Origin: Photorhabdus bodei
GTDB taxonomy: Bacteria > Pseudomonadota > Gammaproteobacteria > Enterobacterales > Enterobacteriaceae
Direction: 5' to 3'
Assembly (NCBI RefSeq): GCF_003287735.1
Contig: NZ_NSCM01000034.1
Location: forward strand, 1 to 52,362
DNA: 52,362 nucleotides
Of this stretch, positions 15,990-25,203 are shown piece after piece. Each line of letters begins with the position of its first letter. The stretch's first letter is position 1. A model generated the notes under the pieces. It saw only the letters and a list, made by a program, of their open reading frames with translations, searched no databases and was not told the origin of the DNA. A program made the translations under genes and the position numbers.

Positions 15990-16607
15990 GTGATAGGGCG
16001 TCTCAGAGGAATTGTGCTGGAAAAACAACCACCTTTGGTTTTACTGGAAACGAATGGCGTTGGTTATGAAGTTCATATGCCAATGACCTGTTTTTATGAA
16101 TTGCCTGATGCTGGACAGGAAACTGTTCTATTTACTCACTTTATTGTGCGTGAAGACGCGCAATTACTTTATGGTTTTAATGATAAGCAGGAGCGGGCGC
16201 TATTCCGTGAATTAATTAAAGTGAATGGTGTAGGGCCTAAATTGGCGTTGGCTATTCTTTCGGGCATGTCTGCGCAGCAATTTGTCTCTGCTATTGAACA
16301 AGAGGCGATCGCTTCTCTGGTTAAACTGCCGGGTGTAGGTAAGAAAACCGCTGAACGGCTGGTGGTTGAAATGAAAGATCGCTTTAAAGGGCTGAATGGC
16401 GATCTCTTCAATCAGAGCAGTGATATTAATTTGCCGGCAACGGCCAAACAGACAACTTCTGACGCTGATAGCGAAGCGGAAGCCGCTGCGGCATTAGTTT
16501 CATTGGGTTACAAACCACAGGAAGCCAGCCGCATGGTAAATAAAGTCGCTAAACCGGGGGCGGATTGTGAAACACTTATCCGCGAAGCGCTTCGCGCTGT
16601 TCTCTAA
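15990..16607 (+). CDS. ruvA: Holliday junction DNA helicase subunit RuvA
   Basis: This 205-residue protein forms tetramers that hold the four-way junction for the RuvB motors. It starts at GTG 15990 (V/M-IGRLRGIVLEKQ), the family N-terminus, with AGGGGATAA upstream; the frame is open eight codons further back. The helix-hairpin-helix segments VNGVGPKLALAILSG and LPGVGKKTAERLVVEM lie at about residues 70-125. The flexible linker and the C-terminal RuvB-binding domain (ALVSLGYKPQEASRMV) follow. ruvB starts 16 bases downstream. Confidence 0.97.
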   Translation: MIGRLRGIVLEKQPPLVLLETNGVGYEVHMPMTCFYELPDAGQETVLFTHFIVREDAQLLYGFNDKQERALFRELIKVNGVGPKLALAILSGMSAQQFVSAIEQEAIASLVKLPGVGKKTAERLVVEMKDRFKGLNGDLFNQSSDINLPATAKQTTSDADSEAEAAAALVSLGYKPQEASRMVNKVAKPGADCETLIREALRAVL

Positions 16608-16623
16608 GTTACAGGGGTAAGCC

Positions 16624-17631
16624 ATGATTGAAGCTGACCGTCTGGTTTCTGCGGAAGTTTTGCCAGATGATGAAGCCGTTGACCGCGCCATCAGACCTAA
16701 ATTGTTGTCTGAATATGTCGGACAACCGCAGGTCTGTGAGCAGATGGAGATTTTTATTCAGGCTGCCAGACAGCGTGGTGATGCTCTTGACCATCTACTG
16801 ATTTTTGGTCCGCCGGGATTGGGGAAAACAACGCTGGCGAATATTGTTGCCAATGAGATGGGTGTTAATCTTCGCACAACTTCAGGCCCGGTGTTGGAAA
16901 AAGCGGGTGATTTGGCGGCAATGCTGACCAATCTTGAACCGCACGATGTGTTGTTTATCGATGAAATTCACCGCTTATCGCCGGTAGTGGAAGAAATTCT
17001 TTATCCAGCAATGGAAGATTACCAGCTGGATATTATGATTGGCGAGGGGCCGGCAGCCCGTTCGATTAAAATTGATTTGCCACCTTTTACCCTGATTGGG
17101 GCTACTACTCGCGCAGGTTCTTTGACTTCTCCATTGCGTGATCGATTCGGTATCGTACAGCGTCTTGAATTTTATAATGTGGACGATTTGCAAAGTATCG
17201 TTTCTCGCAGCGCTCGTTTTATGGGGGTAGCGATCACTGACGAGGGTGCCCGGCAAGTTGCCATGCGTTCTCGTGGAACGCCGCGGATTACAAATCGTTT
17301 ACTGCGCCGGGTACGTGATTTTGCTCAAGTAAAAGGGAATGGTGCGATTGATGGCAATATTGCCACCAGAGCGCTGGATATGTTGAGCGTAGATGCTGCC
17401 GGTTTTGATTATCTGGATCGTAAATTACTGATTGCTATCATTGATAAATTTATGGGCGGGCCGGTTGGGGTAGATAATCTTGCCGCTGCTATTGGTGAAG
17501 AGCGGGAAACGATTGAAGATGTGCTGGAACCCTTTTTGATTCAACAGGGTTTTATTCAACGCACTTCCCGTGGACGAATTGCCACCGAACATGCTTATCG
17601 CCATTTTGGTATGGTCAGAGATCAGGAATGA
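16624..17631 (+). CDS. ruvB: Holliday junction branch migration ATPase RuvB
   Basis: This 335-residue AAA+ motor drives branch migration as hexameric rings on RuvA. Walker A GPPGLGKT (about 62-69), Walker B LFIDEIHRL (about 110-118), sensor 1 GATTRAG and the arginine finger region SPLRDRFG, followed by sensor 2 (RGTPRITNRLLRRVRDFA), are all present. A winged-helix domain closes the protein. It is co-transcribed with ruvA under the LexA box. Confidence 0.98.
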   Translation: MIEADRLVSAEVLPDDEAVDRAIRPKLLSEYVGQPQVCEQMEIFIQAARQRGDALDHLLIFGPPGLGKTTLANIVANEMGVNLRTTSGPVLEKAGDLAAMLTNLEPHDVLFIDEIHRLSPVVEEILYPAMEDYQLDIMIGEGPAARSIKIDLPPFTLIGATTRAGSLTSPLRDRFGIVQRLEFYNVDDLQSIVSRSARFMGVAITDEGARQVAMRSRGTPRITNRLLRRVRDFAQVKGNGAIDGNIATRALDMLSVDAAGFDYLDRKLLIAIIDKFMGGPVGVDNLAAAIGEERETIEDVLEPFLIQQGFIQRTSRGRIATEHAYRHFGMVRDQE

Positions 17632-17682
17632 CTTGTTTAATTACCTGAAAAATCGGGATGGGTACTCCCCGCAAGGGAAACC

Positions 17683-17809
17683 TATCCCCTATGGATTTCA
17701 AGATGCATCGAGACGGCCAGGGAGCGAATCCCCGGGAGCATAGATAACTATGTGACCGGGGTGAGTGAGTGCAGCCAACAAAGAGGCAACTTGAAAGATG
17801 ACGGGTATA
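17683..17809 (+). repeat. ERIC element, copy 3
   Basis: A full 127-bp element with slightly decayed left end (tatcccct for tataccct). It lies between the convergent ruvB and znuB. Confidence 0.93.
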
Positions 17810-17849
17810 TCCCGTTCTCCTGATAACTGGGTTATCCCCACTCAGTGGA

Positions 17850-18635
17850 TCAATTTTTTGCTTTACTGATCAGGCTGATAATGAACATCACCGCAGCACA
17901 TAGCACGACAGAAGGCCCTGCTGGTGTGTCGTAAACGGCGGAGAAAGCTAATCCACCGGTGACGGCAAGCGTACCAACCGTAATAGCAATACCGGCCATT
18001 TGCTCCGGTGTACGGGCAAAACGGCGAGCAGTGGCGGCCGGGATAATGAGCAGGGAGGTGATAATCAGTGCGCCGACAAACTTCATTGCCAAGCCGATTG
18101 TCAACGCGGTTACCAGCATTAACAGCACTCTTAACCGCTGTATTTTAATTCCATCCACAAAAGCCATTTCTTGACTGACGGTGATAGAGAGCAAGGCGTT
18201 CCATTGCCAGAACAGGAGCGTGGTGACCATGGTGACACCGATGGCAATCAACCAAATATCTTCATAGGTGACTGATAACAAATCACCAAACAGATAAGCC
18301 ATCAAATCAACTCGCACATTAGACATTAAACTGACAACCACTAGCCCTAATGATAATGCGCTGTGAGCCATAATCCCCAACAAAGTATCGATTGCCAGTT
18401 GAGGACGTTTCTCCAGCCAAACTAAAATAATTGCCAGTATCAAGGTGACGGCGATAATTGTGTAAAAAGGGCTAATATTTAGCAATAATCCGAAAGCAAC
18501 GCCCAGTAATGAAGCATGAGCCAGAGTATCGCCAAAATAGGACATTCTGCGCCAGACAACAAATGAGCCTAATGGCCCGGCAGCAATAGCCAATAATACG
18601 CCGGCCAACCAACCGGGGAATAATAATTCGATCAT
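17850..18635 (-). CDS. znuB: zinc ABC transporter permease ZnuB
   Basis: This 261-residue inner-membrane permease of the metal-uptake ABC family forms the channel of ZnuABC. I count seven to eight hydrophobic segments, starting IELLFPGWLAGVLLAIAAGP. The cytoplasmic coupling region near VVWRRMSYFGDTLAHASLLG is typical of ZnuB/MntB permeases. I start at the second ATG (18635), which has GGGA upstream and gives the E. coli length. The gene start overlaps the znuC stop by four bases, so they are coupled. Confidence 0.95.
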   Translation of the reverse strand: MIELLFPGWLAGVLLAIAAGPLGSFVVWRRMSYFGDTLAHASLLGVAFGLLLNISPFYTIIAVTLILAIILVWLEKRPQLAIDTLLGIMAHSALSLGLVVVSLMSNVRVDLMAYLFGDLLSVTYEDIWLIAIGVTMVTTLLFWQWNALLSITVSQEMAFVDGIKIQRLRVLLMLVTALTIGLAMKFVGALIITSLLIIPAATARRFARTPEQMAGIAITVGTLAVTGGLAFSAVYDTPAGPSVVLCAAVMFIISLISKAKN

Positions 18636-19390
18636 GAGTGGCATTCCCTGTTATTTTCCAAGCTAATTTTCCCTTTCAGATCATGGTGATGGTCGTGTTG
18701 GTGGCGGTATATTGCCAATTGTTCAGCACCATGATGACCAAACATCGCGATAAATTCAGGGTGAGTTGAAACAACTTCAGGTGTGCCGGAACAACAAATA
18801 TGTTGATTAAGGCATAAAACTTCGTCTGTTTTCGCCATGACCAGATGCAAATCATGGGAAACCATCAGTACAGCGCAATGCAATTCGGTCCTGATTTGAT
18901 TGATTAAATCATAAAGTGCTAATTGACCATTAACATCGACCCCTTGTGTTGGTTCATCAAGGACGAGTAATTGAGGTTGATTTAATAGTGCTCTGGCTAA
19001 TAAAACCCGTTGGCTTTCCCCACCGGATAATTTTTGCATGGGCTGTTGCAATAGATGAGCAGCATTTACTCGTTCAAGTGCCGGCAAGATATCGCCAGAT
19101 TTTACCCCGGGTTTTAGCATCATGAAGCGTTTAACTGTCAATGGCAGGGTGGGGTCAAGATGCAACTTCTGTGGAACATAGCCGATTTTCAATCCATCGG
19201 TATGTTCAATAGTGCCGGATGATGGCTCAATAAGCCCTAAAACAACGCGGACTAAAGTTGATTTACCGGCACCATTAGGACCTAGCAACGTCAGAATATT
19301 TCCTCGTTGCAAATGTAGAGAGATATTGTTTAATACCCGACGATCGCCGAAATTAACAGCAATATTTTTTAAAGTGATGAGTGTCGACAT
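18632..19390 (-). CDS. znuC: zinc ABC transporter ATP-binding protein ZnuC
   Basis: This 252-residue ATPase powers zinc uptake. Walker A GPNGAGKST (about 38-46), the signature LSGGESQRVLLARALL (about 134-149), Walker B LLVLDEPTQGVD and the H-loop MVSHDLH are present. The His-rich tail (IYRHQHDHHHDLKG) is typical of ZnuC. I start at ATG 19390 (MSTLITLKNIAVNF); the frame is open upstream without family likeness. Transcribed divergently from znuA, sharing the Zur box. Confidence 0.96.
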   Translation of the reverse strand: MSTLITLKNIAVNFGDRRVLNNISLHLQRGNILTLLGPNGAGKSTLVRVVLGLIEPSSGTIEHTDGLKIGYVPQKLHLDPTLPLTVKRFMMLKPGVKSGDILPALERVNAAHLLQQPMQKLSGGESQRVLLARALLNQPQLLVLDEPTQGVDVNGQLALYDLINQIRTELHCAVLMVSHDLHLVMAKTDEVLCLNQHICCSGTPEVVSTHPEFIAMFGHHGAEQLAIYRHQHDHHHDLKGKISLENNRECHS

Positions 19391-19415
19391 GTTAAATATA
19401 TCTTGCGTGAACATT

Positions 19416-19438
19416 GAGATGTTATAATATAACAATTC
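19416..19438. promoter_or_regulatory. Zur box in the znuCB/znuA divergent promoter
   Basis: The central 15 bases tgttataatataaca form a perfect palindrome, flanked by gaga and attc, closely matching the enterobacterial Zur operator (GAAATGTTATA-N-TATAACATTTC type). It should shut off both znuA and znuCB when zinc is plentiful. Confidence 0.88.
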
Positions 19439-19466
19439 TGGTTTCTGTCCACGAGATATTTACATT

Positions 19467-20414
19467 ATGTTACACAAATCATATAAACTAGCGCACAAGT
19501 TTCTCTGCAAGACCGCGATTACTGCTGTTTTTATGTCAGGAACGATACAATCGGTTAATGCCGATGTTGTGACATCAATCCGTCCGTTGGGTTTTATTGC
19601 TGCGGCAATAACTGAAGGTGTAACTGATACGCAGGTGCTGTTACCTGATGGGGCATCACCGCATGATTATGCATTGAAACCGTCTGATCTTAAGAAAGTT
19701 AATCAGGCAGATTTAGTTGTGTGGGTTGGACCTGAGATGGAAATCTTTTTGTCTAAACCGTTAGCCAAAGTTCCACAAAATAAACAGTTAGTTTTAGCAC
19801 AATTGCCAACGATTAGGCCATTATTGCTGAAAAATAATGAAGATTTACCCAAATCGGATCAACATAAACATGAAGATGGTCATGAACATCATTCTCATGG
19901 TGAATATAATATGCACATCTGGTTATCACCAGAAATAGCAAAACAGGTCGCACAGGGGATTTATGACCAATTACAAGCGCGTTATCCGCATAAAAAAGCA
20001 GCGCTGGACGTAAACCTACGTAAATTCAATACTCAGCTTGCGCAAACTGACAAAAATATTGCTAATATTCTTAAGCTGGTGCGTGGTAAGGGGTATTTTG
20101 TTTTTCACGATGCTTATGGCTATTTCGAGCAGCATTATGGCCTGACGCCATTAGGACATTTTACGATTAATCCTGAAATACAACCTGGCGCACAAAAATT
20201 ACATCATATACGAACACAATTGGTTGAGCAGAAAGCAACCTGCATTTTTGCTGAGCCACAATTCAGGCCGACCGTTATTAATGCTGTGGCGAAGGGTACG
20301 GGAGTGCGCATGGGCACTTTAGATCCGTTAGGAGGCCGCGTCGTATTGGATAAGGACAGCTATATGAAATTTATAACTCAGTTGTCGGAACAGTACGCGG
20401 GTTGCCTGAATTAA
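19467..20414 (+). CDS. znuA: zinc-binding periplasmic protein ZnuA
   Basis: This 315-residue periplasmic receptor of ZnuABC has a signal peptide ending around SVNA (residue 32). Zinc ligands of the family are visible: His in PHDYALKPSD, His in the NMHIWLSPE segment, and His in VFHDAYGYFEQHYGL, followed by AEPQFRPTV. The charged histidine-rich loop HKHEDGHEHHSHGEYNMH (about 132-150) distinguishes zinc-specific members from manganese ones. Its gene is divergent from znuCB. Confidence 0.96.
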   Translation: MLHKSYKLAHKFLCKTAITAVFMSGTIQSVNADVVTSIRPLGFIAAAITEGVTDTQVLLPDGASPHDYALKPSDLKKVNQADLVVWVGPEMEIFLSKPLAKVPQNKQLVLAQLPTIRPLLLKNNEDLPKSDQHKHEDGHEHHSHGEYNMHIWLSPEIAKQVAQGIYDQLQARYPHKKAALDVNLRKFNTQLAQTDKNIANILKLVRGKGYFVFHDAYGYFEQHYGLTPLGHFTINPEIQPGAQKLHHIRTQLVEQKATCIFAEPQFRPTVINAVAKGTGVRMGTLDPLGGRVVLDKDSYMKFITQLSEQYAGCLN

Positions 20415-20434
20415 AGTAATAAGGAATTCAATGA

Positions 20435-21742
20435 GTGCAACAGATAGTTAAAACTATCGTTCTGGTGTATAAGGAGTTACCGCGACCGCATAAAATTATG
20501 TTGGGTTCGCTGACTGTAGCAACATTGGTTGTCACTATGTGGCAACCTATTGCTTATCATCATGAACAAGAAGAAACAACAGTCGGCAGCATCGCCATCA
20601 ACCTTCCCGTAGATAGTGATGAGATTATTGCAGATAGCAGTGAACAGCTACCGGACGAGGGTATTCCTGATGAAGAGACGAACTCAGAGGTCTCGGCTCA
20701 AACTCCGCATGAATATATTGTCTCCGACGGTGACACCCTCAGTAATATTCTGACCCAATTTGGTATCGACTCTTCTGATGTAGCGTTACTCGCGAGTCAG
20801 CATAAAGCGTTACGGGGATTGAACATTGGTCAGCCATTGTCATGGACAGTCAATGAAGCGGGTGACTTGCAAACGCTGACTTGGGGTGTTTCCCGCCGTG
20901 AAATGCGCATTTATACCCGTGAAGGCGATCTGTTTAAAGAAACAAAAGAGTTTCAAAAAGGGGAGTGGAAAAACAGCGTCGTCGTTGGCGTTGTTGATAG
21001 TAACTTTACCAGTAGTGCTTTAAATGCCGGCTTAACCAGCAGTGAAGCACGTGAAGTCACTAAGGCACTGCAATGGCAAATTGATTTGCGTAAATTACAT
21101 GAAGGTGATCGTTTCTCTGTATTGCTATCCCGTGAAATGTTGGATGGTCACAGTGAACAGAGCCAATTACTTGGTGTTCGCTTAAATAGTGGTGGTAAAG
21201 ATTATTATGCTATCCGGGCGGAAGATGGGCGTTTTTATGATCGTCAAGGTTCCGGTCTGGAGCGCGGTTTTTTGCGTTTTCCAACCACCAAGCAATTTCG
21301 GGTATCTTCCCAATTTAATCCTCGGCGTGTGAATCCAGTTACTGGTCGGGTTGCGCCGCATAAAGGTGTGGATTTTGCCATGCCGGTGGGAACGCCTGTT
21401 TTGGCGGTGGGTGACGGTGAGGTGATTGTCTCCAAATATAACGGAGCAGCAGGTAACTTTATTGCCATTCGCCATGGCCGCCAATATACCACGCGTTATA
21501 TGCACTTGAGAAAGCTGCTGGTGAAATCAGGGCAGAAGGTAAAACGGGGTGATCGTATTGCGTTGTCCGGTAGCACTGGTCGTTCTACGGGCCCACATTT
21601 GCATTATGAATTCTGGATCAATCAGCAGGCGGTAAACCCATTAACGGCGAAATTACCGCGTTCTGGAGGTTTGAGTGGTAAAGAACGCACAGAATTCCTG
21701 GCAACGATAAAAGAGGTAACGCCCCAGCTTCTGTTAGATTGA
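20435..21742 (+). CDS. mepM: murein DD-endopeptidase MepM
   Basis: This 435-residue periplasmic hydrolase cuts D-Ala-meso-DAP cross-links, needed to open the peptidoglycan mesh for growth. A membrane anchor lies at about residues 20-38 (KIMLGSLTVATLVVTMWQP), a LysM domain at about 90-135 (EYIVSDGDTLSNILTQFGI), and the M23/LytM peptidase domain at about 290-400 with HKGVDFAMPVGTPV (HxxxD zinc motif) and GPHLHYEFW (HxH). GTG 20435 is chosen because it gives the family N-terminus MQQIVKT. It is 20 bases after znuA, so read-through from the Zur promoter is possible. Confidence 0.96.
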   Translation: MQQIVKTIVLVYKELPRPHKIMLGSLTVATLVVTMWQPIAYHHEQEETTVGSIAINLPVDSDEIIADSSEQLPDEGIPDEETNSEVSAQTPHEYIVSDGDTLSNILTQFGIDSSDVALLASQHKALRGLNIGQPLSWTVNEAGDLQTLTWGVSRREMRIYTREGDLFKETKEFQKGEWKNSVVVGVVDSNFTSSALNAGLTSSEAREVTKALQWQIDLRKLHEGDRFSVLLSREMLDGHSEQSQLLGVRLNSGGKDYYAIRAEDGRFYDRQGSGLERGFLRFPTTKQFRVSSQFNPRRVNPVTGRVAPHKGVDFAMPVGTPVLAVGDGEVIVSKYNGAAGNFIAIRHGRQYTTRYMHLRKLLVKSGQKVKRGDRIALSGSTGRSTGPHLHYEFWINQQAVNPLTAKLPRSGGLSGKERTEFLATIKEVTPQLLLD

Positions 21743-21772
21743 GTTTAATTGTTCATTAGTAACAGACTTTAA

Positions 21773-21796
21773 AGCGGATGATTGATATCATCCGCT
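21773..21796 (+). terminator. terminator after mepM
   Basis: A 10-bp perfect stem (agcggatgat/atcatccgct) with a 4-base loop is followed by gtcgtttt. Confidence 0.75.
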
Positions 21797-21893
21797 GTCG
21801 TTTTGTATTGCAGAACAAGATATGTTGACATCTGTTGATATAGATCCCTGTATGAAAATGGCAAATTATCGTTTTGTTTTAAAGAGTTATCTC

Positions 21894-22862
21894 ATGCATA
21901 AAGAAACAGATACAGACAGTAAAGCTGGTTATGTGCCGACATTTCATAAATCTTACCTGCATCCTCGTTACTGGGGATTATGGCTGGGCATTGGTGTGTT
22001 GGCCGGGCTGGCTTACCTACCAGTTAAAGTGCGTGATCCTCTGCTGGCTAAAATAGGCTGGTTGGCGGGTAAGTTAGCGAAAGGGGCACGTCGTAGAGCA
22101 AGAATAAATCTGTGTTACTGTATGCCGGAACTGACGGAGCAACAGCGTGAAGCATTGATTGATGAGATGTTTTCTACCGCACCTCAACCTTTTGTTATGT
22201 TGGCTGAACTGTGTTTACGTGGTACAAAATCAACGTTAAGCCGGACGCAGTGGCATGGGGAAGAGATTATTCTTCAACTGAAAGCGCAGGGGAAAAACGT
22301 TATTTTCATGGTGCCTCATGGTTGGGCTGTGGATATTCCAGCGATATTACTGTCTGTGGGCGGACAGAAAATATCAGCCATGTTCCATCACCAGAAAAAC
22401 CCGGTTGCAGATTATCTATGGAATAAAGTTCGCCATCATTTTGGTGGCCGTTTACATTCTCGTGATGCTGGAATTAAACCGTTTGTTGCTACTGTTCGCC
22501 AGGGTTTCTGGGGATATTATCTACCTGATCAAGATCATGGTGAGGAGCACAGTGAGTTTGTTGATTTTTTCGCAACTTATAAAGCGACATTGCCGGCAAT
22601 TGGGCGATTGATGAAGGTTTGTCGTGCTGCTATTGTGCCGCTGTTTCCGGTTTATAATTACCGTACTCATCAGCTTGATATTTATATTCGTCCGCCAATG
22701 GATGATATTGATGGCAAAGATGATGCTTTTATTGCCCGTCGGATGAATGAAGAATTAGAACAATTAGTGCGACCAAATCCTGAGCAGTACACCTGGATAC
22801 TTAAATTGCTTAAGACGCGGAAAGAGGGTGATATTGAGCCGTATAACAGAGAAGATCTGTGA
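21894..22862 (+). CDS. lpxM: lipid A myristoyltransferase LpxM
   Basis: This 322-residue inner-membrane late acyltransferase adds the last secondary acyl chain to Kdo2-lipid A. A transmembrane anchor lies at about residues 25-45 (YWGLWLGIGVLAGLAYLP), the HxxxxD active-site motif in VPHGWAVD (about 141-148), and RRRARINLCYCMPE and YYLPDQDHG match the family. I prefer ATG 21894 (MHKETDTDSKAGY) because it aligns with E. coli LpxM; the frame opens at 21822. It is convergent with pykA and followed by a terminator. Confidence 0.93.
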   Translation: MHKETDTDSKAGYVPTFHKSYLHPRYWGLWLGIGVLAGLAYLPVKVRDPLLAKIGWLAGKLAKGARRRARINLCYCMPELTEQQREALIDEMFSTAPQPFVMLAELCLRGTKSTLSRTQWHGEEIILQLKAQGKNVIFMVPHGWAVDIPAILLSVGGQKISAMFHHQKNPVADYLWNKVRHHFGGRLHSRDAGIKPFVATVRQGFWGYYLPDQDHGEEHSEFVDFFATYKATLPAIGRLMKVCRAAIVPLFPVYNYRTHQLDIYIRPPMDDIDGKDDAFIARRMNEELEQLVRPNPEQYTWILKLLKTRKEGDIEPYNREDL

Positions 22863-22918
22863 TTCTAATCGCAAGATATATGTGAAAATCATAATCACAG
22901 TTTGAAATTTTTTATTGT

Positions 22919-22949
22919 CCCCCTAATGTTGGGCATGTTAGGGGGTTTT
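22919..22949. terminator. terminator between lpxM and pykA
   Basis: An 8-bp stem (ccccctaa/ttaggggg) is followed by tttt on the plus strand, with an A/T run on the other side (ttttttatt upstream), so it may act on both strands. Confidence 0.8.
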
Positions 22950-23036
22950 GTGAAAAAACATATTATTTGTACTTTGATATATTAGTTGAATGGTGGTTCT
23001 ATATTTTCAAATACAGTATTAGTTGAGTGAAATAGA

Positions 23037-23062
23037 GACGGTAAGAATCTATTTTTACCGTC
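23037..23062 (-). terminator. hairpin downstream of pykA
   Basis: An 8-bp perfect stem (gacggtaa/ttaccgtc) with a 10-base loop lies about 85 bases beyond the pykA stop. The T content after it on the minus strand is modest. Confidence 0.5.
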
Positions 23063-23145
23063 GGGTCGTTGTTGGATAAGCGAAACGCGCCAGTATTCTA
23101 GGCTTACCTGATTGTCGAAAACTTGGCGCTAAATGTAATAAAGTT

Positions 23146-24588
23146 TTATTCCACTTCAAGAATACGGCAGGTATTAGTACTGCCAATTGTCCCCATCTGA
23201 TCACCCTGAGTAACCAGAACAAGGTCGCCGGAAACCAAATAACCTTTATCACGCAGACGATTAACTGCTTCATTGGCTGCTGTTATGCCGTCAGTATGAC
23301 TGCTGCAATAAACTGGTGTAACGCCACGGTAAAGTGCCGTTTGGTTTAAGGTTTTTTCATGACGAGACATAGAGAATATGGGGAGACCAGAACTAATGCG
23401 AGACATGATACGAGTGGTGCGACCTGATTCGGTCATTGCAATAATGGCTTTAACCCCATTTAGGTGGTTTGCCGCGTACATGGTAGACATCGCAATGGCT
23501 TCTTCGATACTGTCAAAAATTGTGTCTAGCCGATGTTTCGATACGTTTAGCCCGGGCATTTTTTCTGCTCCGAGACAGACTCGCGCCATTGCGGCAACCG
23601 TTTCGGCAGGGTATTGGCCCGCGGCGGTTTCAGCGGAGAGCATCACGGCGTCAGTGCCGTCAAGAACGGCGTTTGCCACATCCATCACTTCTGCACGAGT
23701 AGGCATTGGGTTGGTGATCATAGATTCCATCATCTGAGTCGCGGTAATCACTACACGATTTAGTTGACGGGCACGGCGAATTAATTTTTTCTGAATGCCA
23801 ACCAACTCTGGATCACCGATTTCTACGCCAAGGTCACCACGAGCAACCATGACGACATCGGAAGCCAGAATGATTTCATCAATGGTTTTATCACTGCTAA
23901 CGGCTTCTGCGCGTTCAACTTTTGCCACGATCTGCGTTTCACAGCCTGCGTCTCGTGCCAAGCGGCGAGCATAGTTAAGATCTTCACCGGTGCGGGGGAA
24001 AGAGACAGCAAGGTAATCAACGCCAATTCTGGCCGCCGTAATAATGTCTTCTCTATCTTTTTCGGTCAGGGCTTCAGCGGATAATCCACCGCCCAGTTTG
24101 TTGATTCCCTTATTGTTGGATAGCGGGCCACCCACTGTCACTTCAGTGAATACTTTCATGCCCTGAACGGTTAATACTTTCAGTTGAACACGGCCATCAT
24201 CCAGCAACAAAATGTCACCCGGTACAACATCCGTGGGTAATCCTTTGTAATCGATACCGACTTTCTCCTTATCGCCTTCGCCTTTACCAAGATTGGCATC
24301 AAGCAGAAATTTATCTCCGACATTCAGGAAAATCTTGCCCTCTTTAAACGTTGATACGCGAATTTTAGGTCCTTGAAGATCGCCAAGAATGGCGACATGG
24401 CACCCCAGGCGGGCTGCGATCTCGCGGACTTTGTTGGCGCGCTGGAGATGATCTTCGGCGGTACCGTGGGAAAAGTTAAGGCGGACTACGTTTGCACCCG
24501 CAGCAATAATCTTTTCAAGATTATTATCACGGTCGGTAGCCGGACCAAGTGTAGTAACAATCTTCGTTCTTCTGAGCCGTCTGGACAT
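23146..24588 (-). CDS. pykA: pyruvate kinase II
   Basis: This 480-residue cytoplasmic enzyme transfers phosphate from phosphoenolpyruvate to ADP. It starts MSRRLRRTKIVTTLGPATDR and is the PykA type (480 residues, AMP/sugar-phosphate-activated in E. coli) and not the shorter PykF. Substrate and metal motifs NFSHG (near 39), GDLQGPKIRV, VARGDLGVEIG and TATQMMESMI, plus DAVMLSAETA, are all present. GGAG precedes the start. In E. coli pykA adjoins hexR; here a phage-type gene sits between. Confidence 0.98.
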   Translation of the reverse strand: MSRRLRRTKIVTTLGPATDRDNNLEKIIAAGANVVRLNFSHGTAEDHLQRANKVREIAARLGCHVAILGDLQGPKIRVSTFKEGKIFLNVGDKFLLDANLGKGEGDKEKVGIDYKGLPTDVVPGDILLLDDGRVQLKVLTVQGMKVFTEVTVGGPLSNNKGINKLGGGLSAEALTEKDREDIITAARIGVDYLAVSFPRTGEDLNYARRLARDAGCETQIVAKVERAEAVSSDKTIDEIILASDVVMVARGDLGVEIGDPELVGIQKKLIRRARQLNRVVITATQMMESMITNPMPTRAEVMDVANAVLDGTDAVMLSAETAAGQYPAETVAAMARVCLGAEKMPGLNVSKHRLDTIFDSIEEAIAMSTMYAANHLNGVKAIIAMTESGRTTRIMSRISSGLPIFSMSRHEKTLNQTALYRGVTPVYCSSHTDGITAANEAVNRLRDKGYLVSGDLVLVTQGDQMGTIGSTNTCRILEVE

Positions 24589-24660
24589 ATTTTACTCCGT
24601 TGACCTGTGAGTATTGGTATTTGTGATATAAAAATAATCAATAATCTATTAATTATCCTA

Positions 24661-24787
24661 TATACCCGTTATCCTTCAAGTTGCCTCTTTGTTGGCTGCA
24701 TTCTCTCACTCCGGTCACATAGTTCTCTATGCTCCCGGGGATTCGCCCCCTTGCCGCTGCGATGCATCTTGAAATCCATAGGGTATA
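24661..24787 (-). repeat. ERIC element, copy 4
   Basis: A 127-bp element in inverse orientation to copies 1-3, with the usual core. It lies in the promoter region upstream of pykA, 73 bases from its start codon. Confidence 0.94.
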
Positions 24788-25203
24788 AAACGAGTAAAAA
24801 AACTCTTCGGCAATCCAACTATCAAGCCTGTTTATAGATTACTTTTGTGACCCATATCAACTTATCATGATACTTTTCGCTGTAGTGCCTATTGACCAGT
24901 GTCAGCAACGGATATTTATTGCCGTATTTCTATCCTATCACGATTTGTTCCCGATTTATCAATAATGTGACTGCTCCCCGTCTTGCTGTGTGAGTCTGAT
25001 ACAAGCTTTCTGAAATTTACTGGGATTCAGCAACACTTGAGGGCTGGAAAGCACGAAACGTCCAGGGTGGGTATGCTGTAAAGTATGCAAATGATAAGTT
25101 TTCTTTGAGGAGGACGAGTTGGCACTGTCTCTTAAGTCAGACTTATGATCAAGAGACAGCTATTTGCGTGAGATTTGTTAGCGGTCCGGGGGATGTAGGG
25201 TTC
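24788..25203. other. unassigned stretch upstream of pykA, with a startless open frame
   Basis: No standard gene is present. On the plus strand 25000-25230 is a 76-codon open frame with no ATG, reading LSEIYWDSATLEGWKARNV early on and ending convergently inside the tail-fibre stop. It may be the tail of a decayed gene. Within it lies a 35-bp inverted repeat (25125-25159). Confidence 0.35.
25125..25159. repeat. inverted repeat with Tn5/IS50-like end sequence
   Basis: The arms ctgtctctt and aagagacag (9 bp, perfect) enclose 17 bases. Read inward from the right the sequence is ctgtctcttgatca, which equals the first 14 bases of the IS50 inside end as I remember it. No transposase or target duplication is visible. 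Confidence 0.45.
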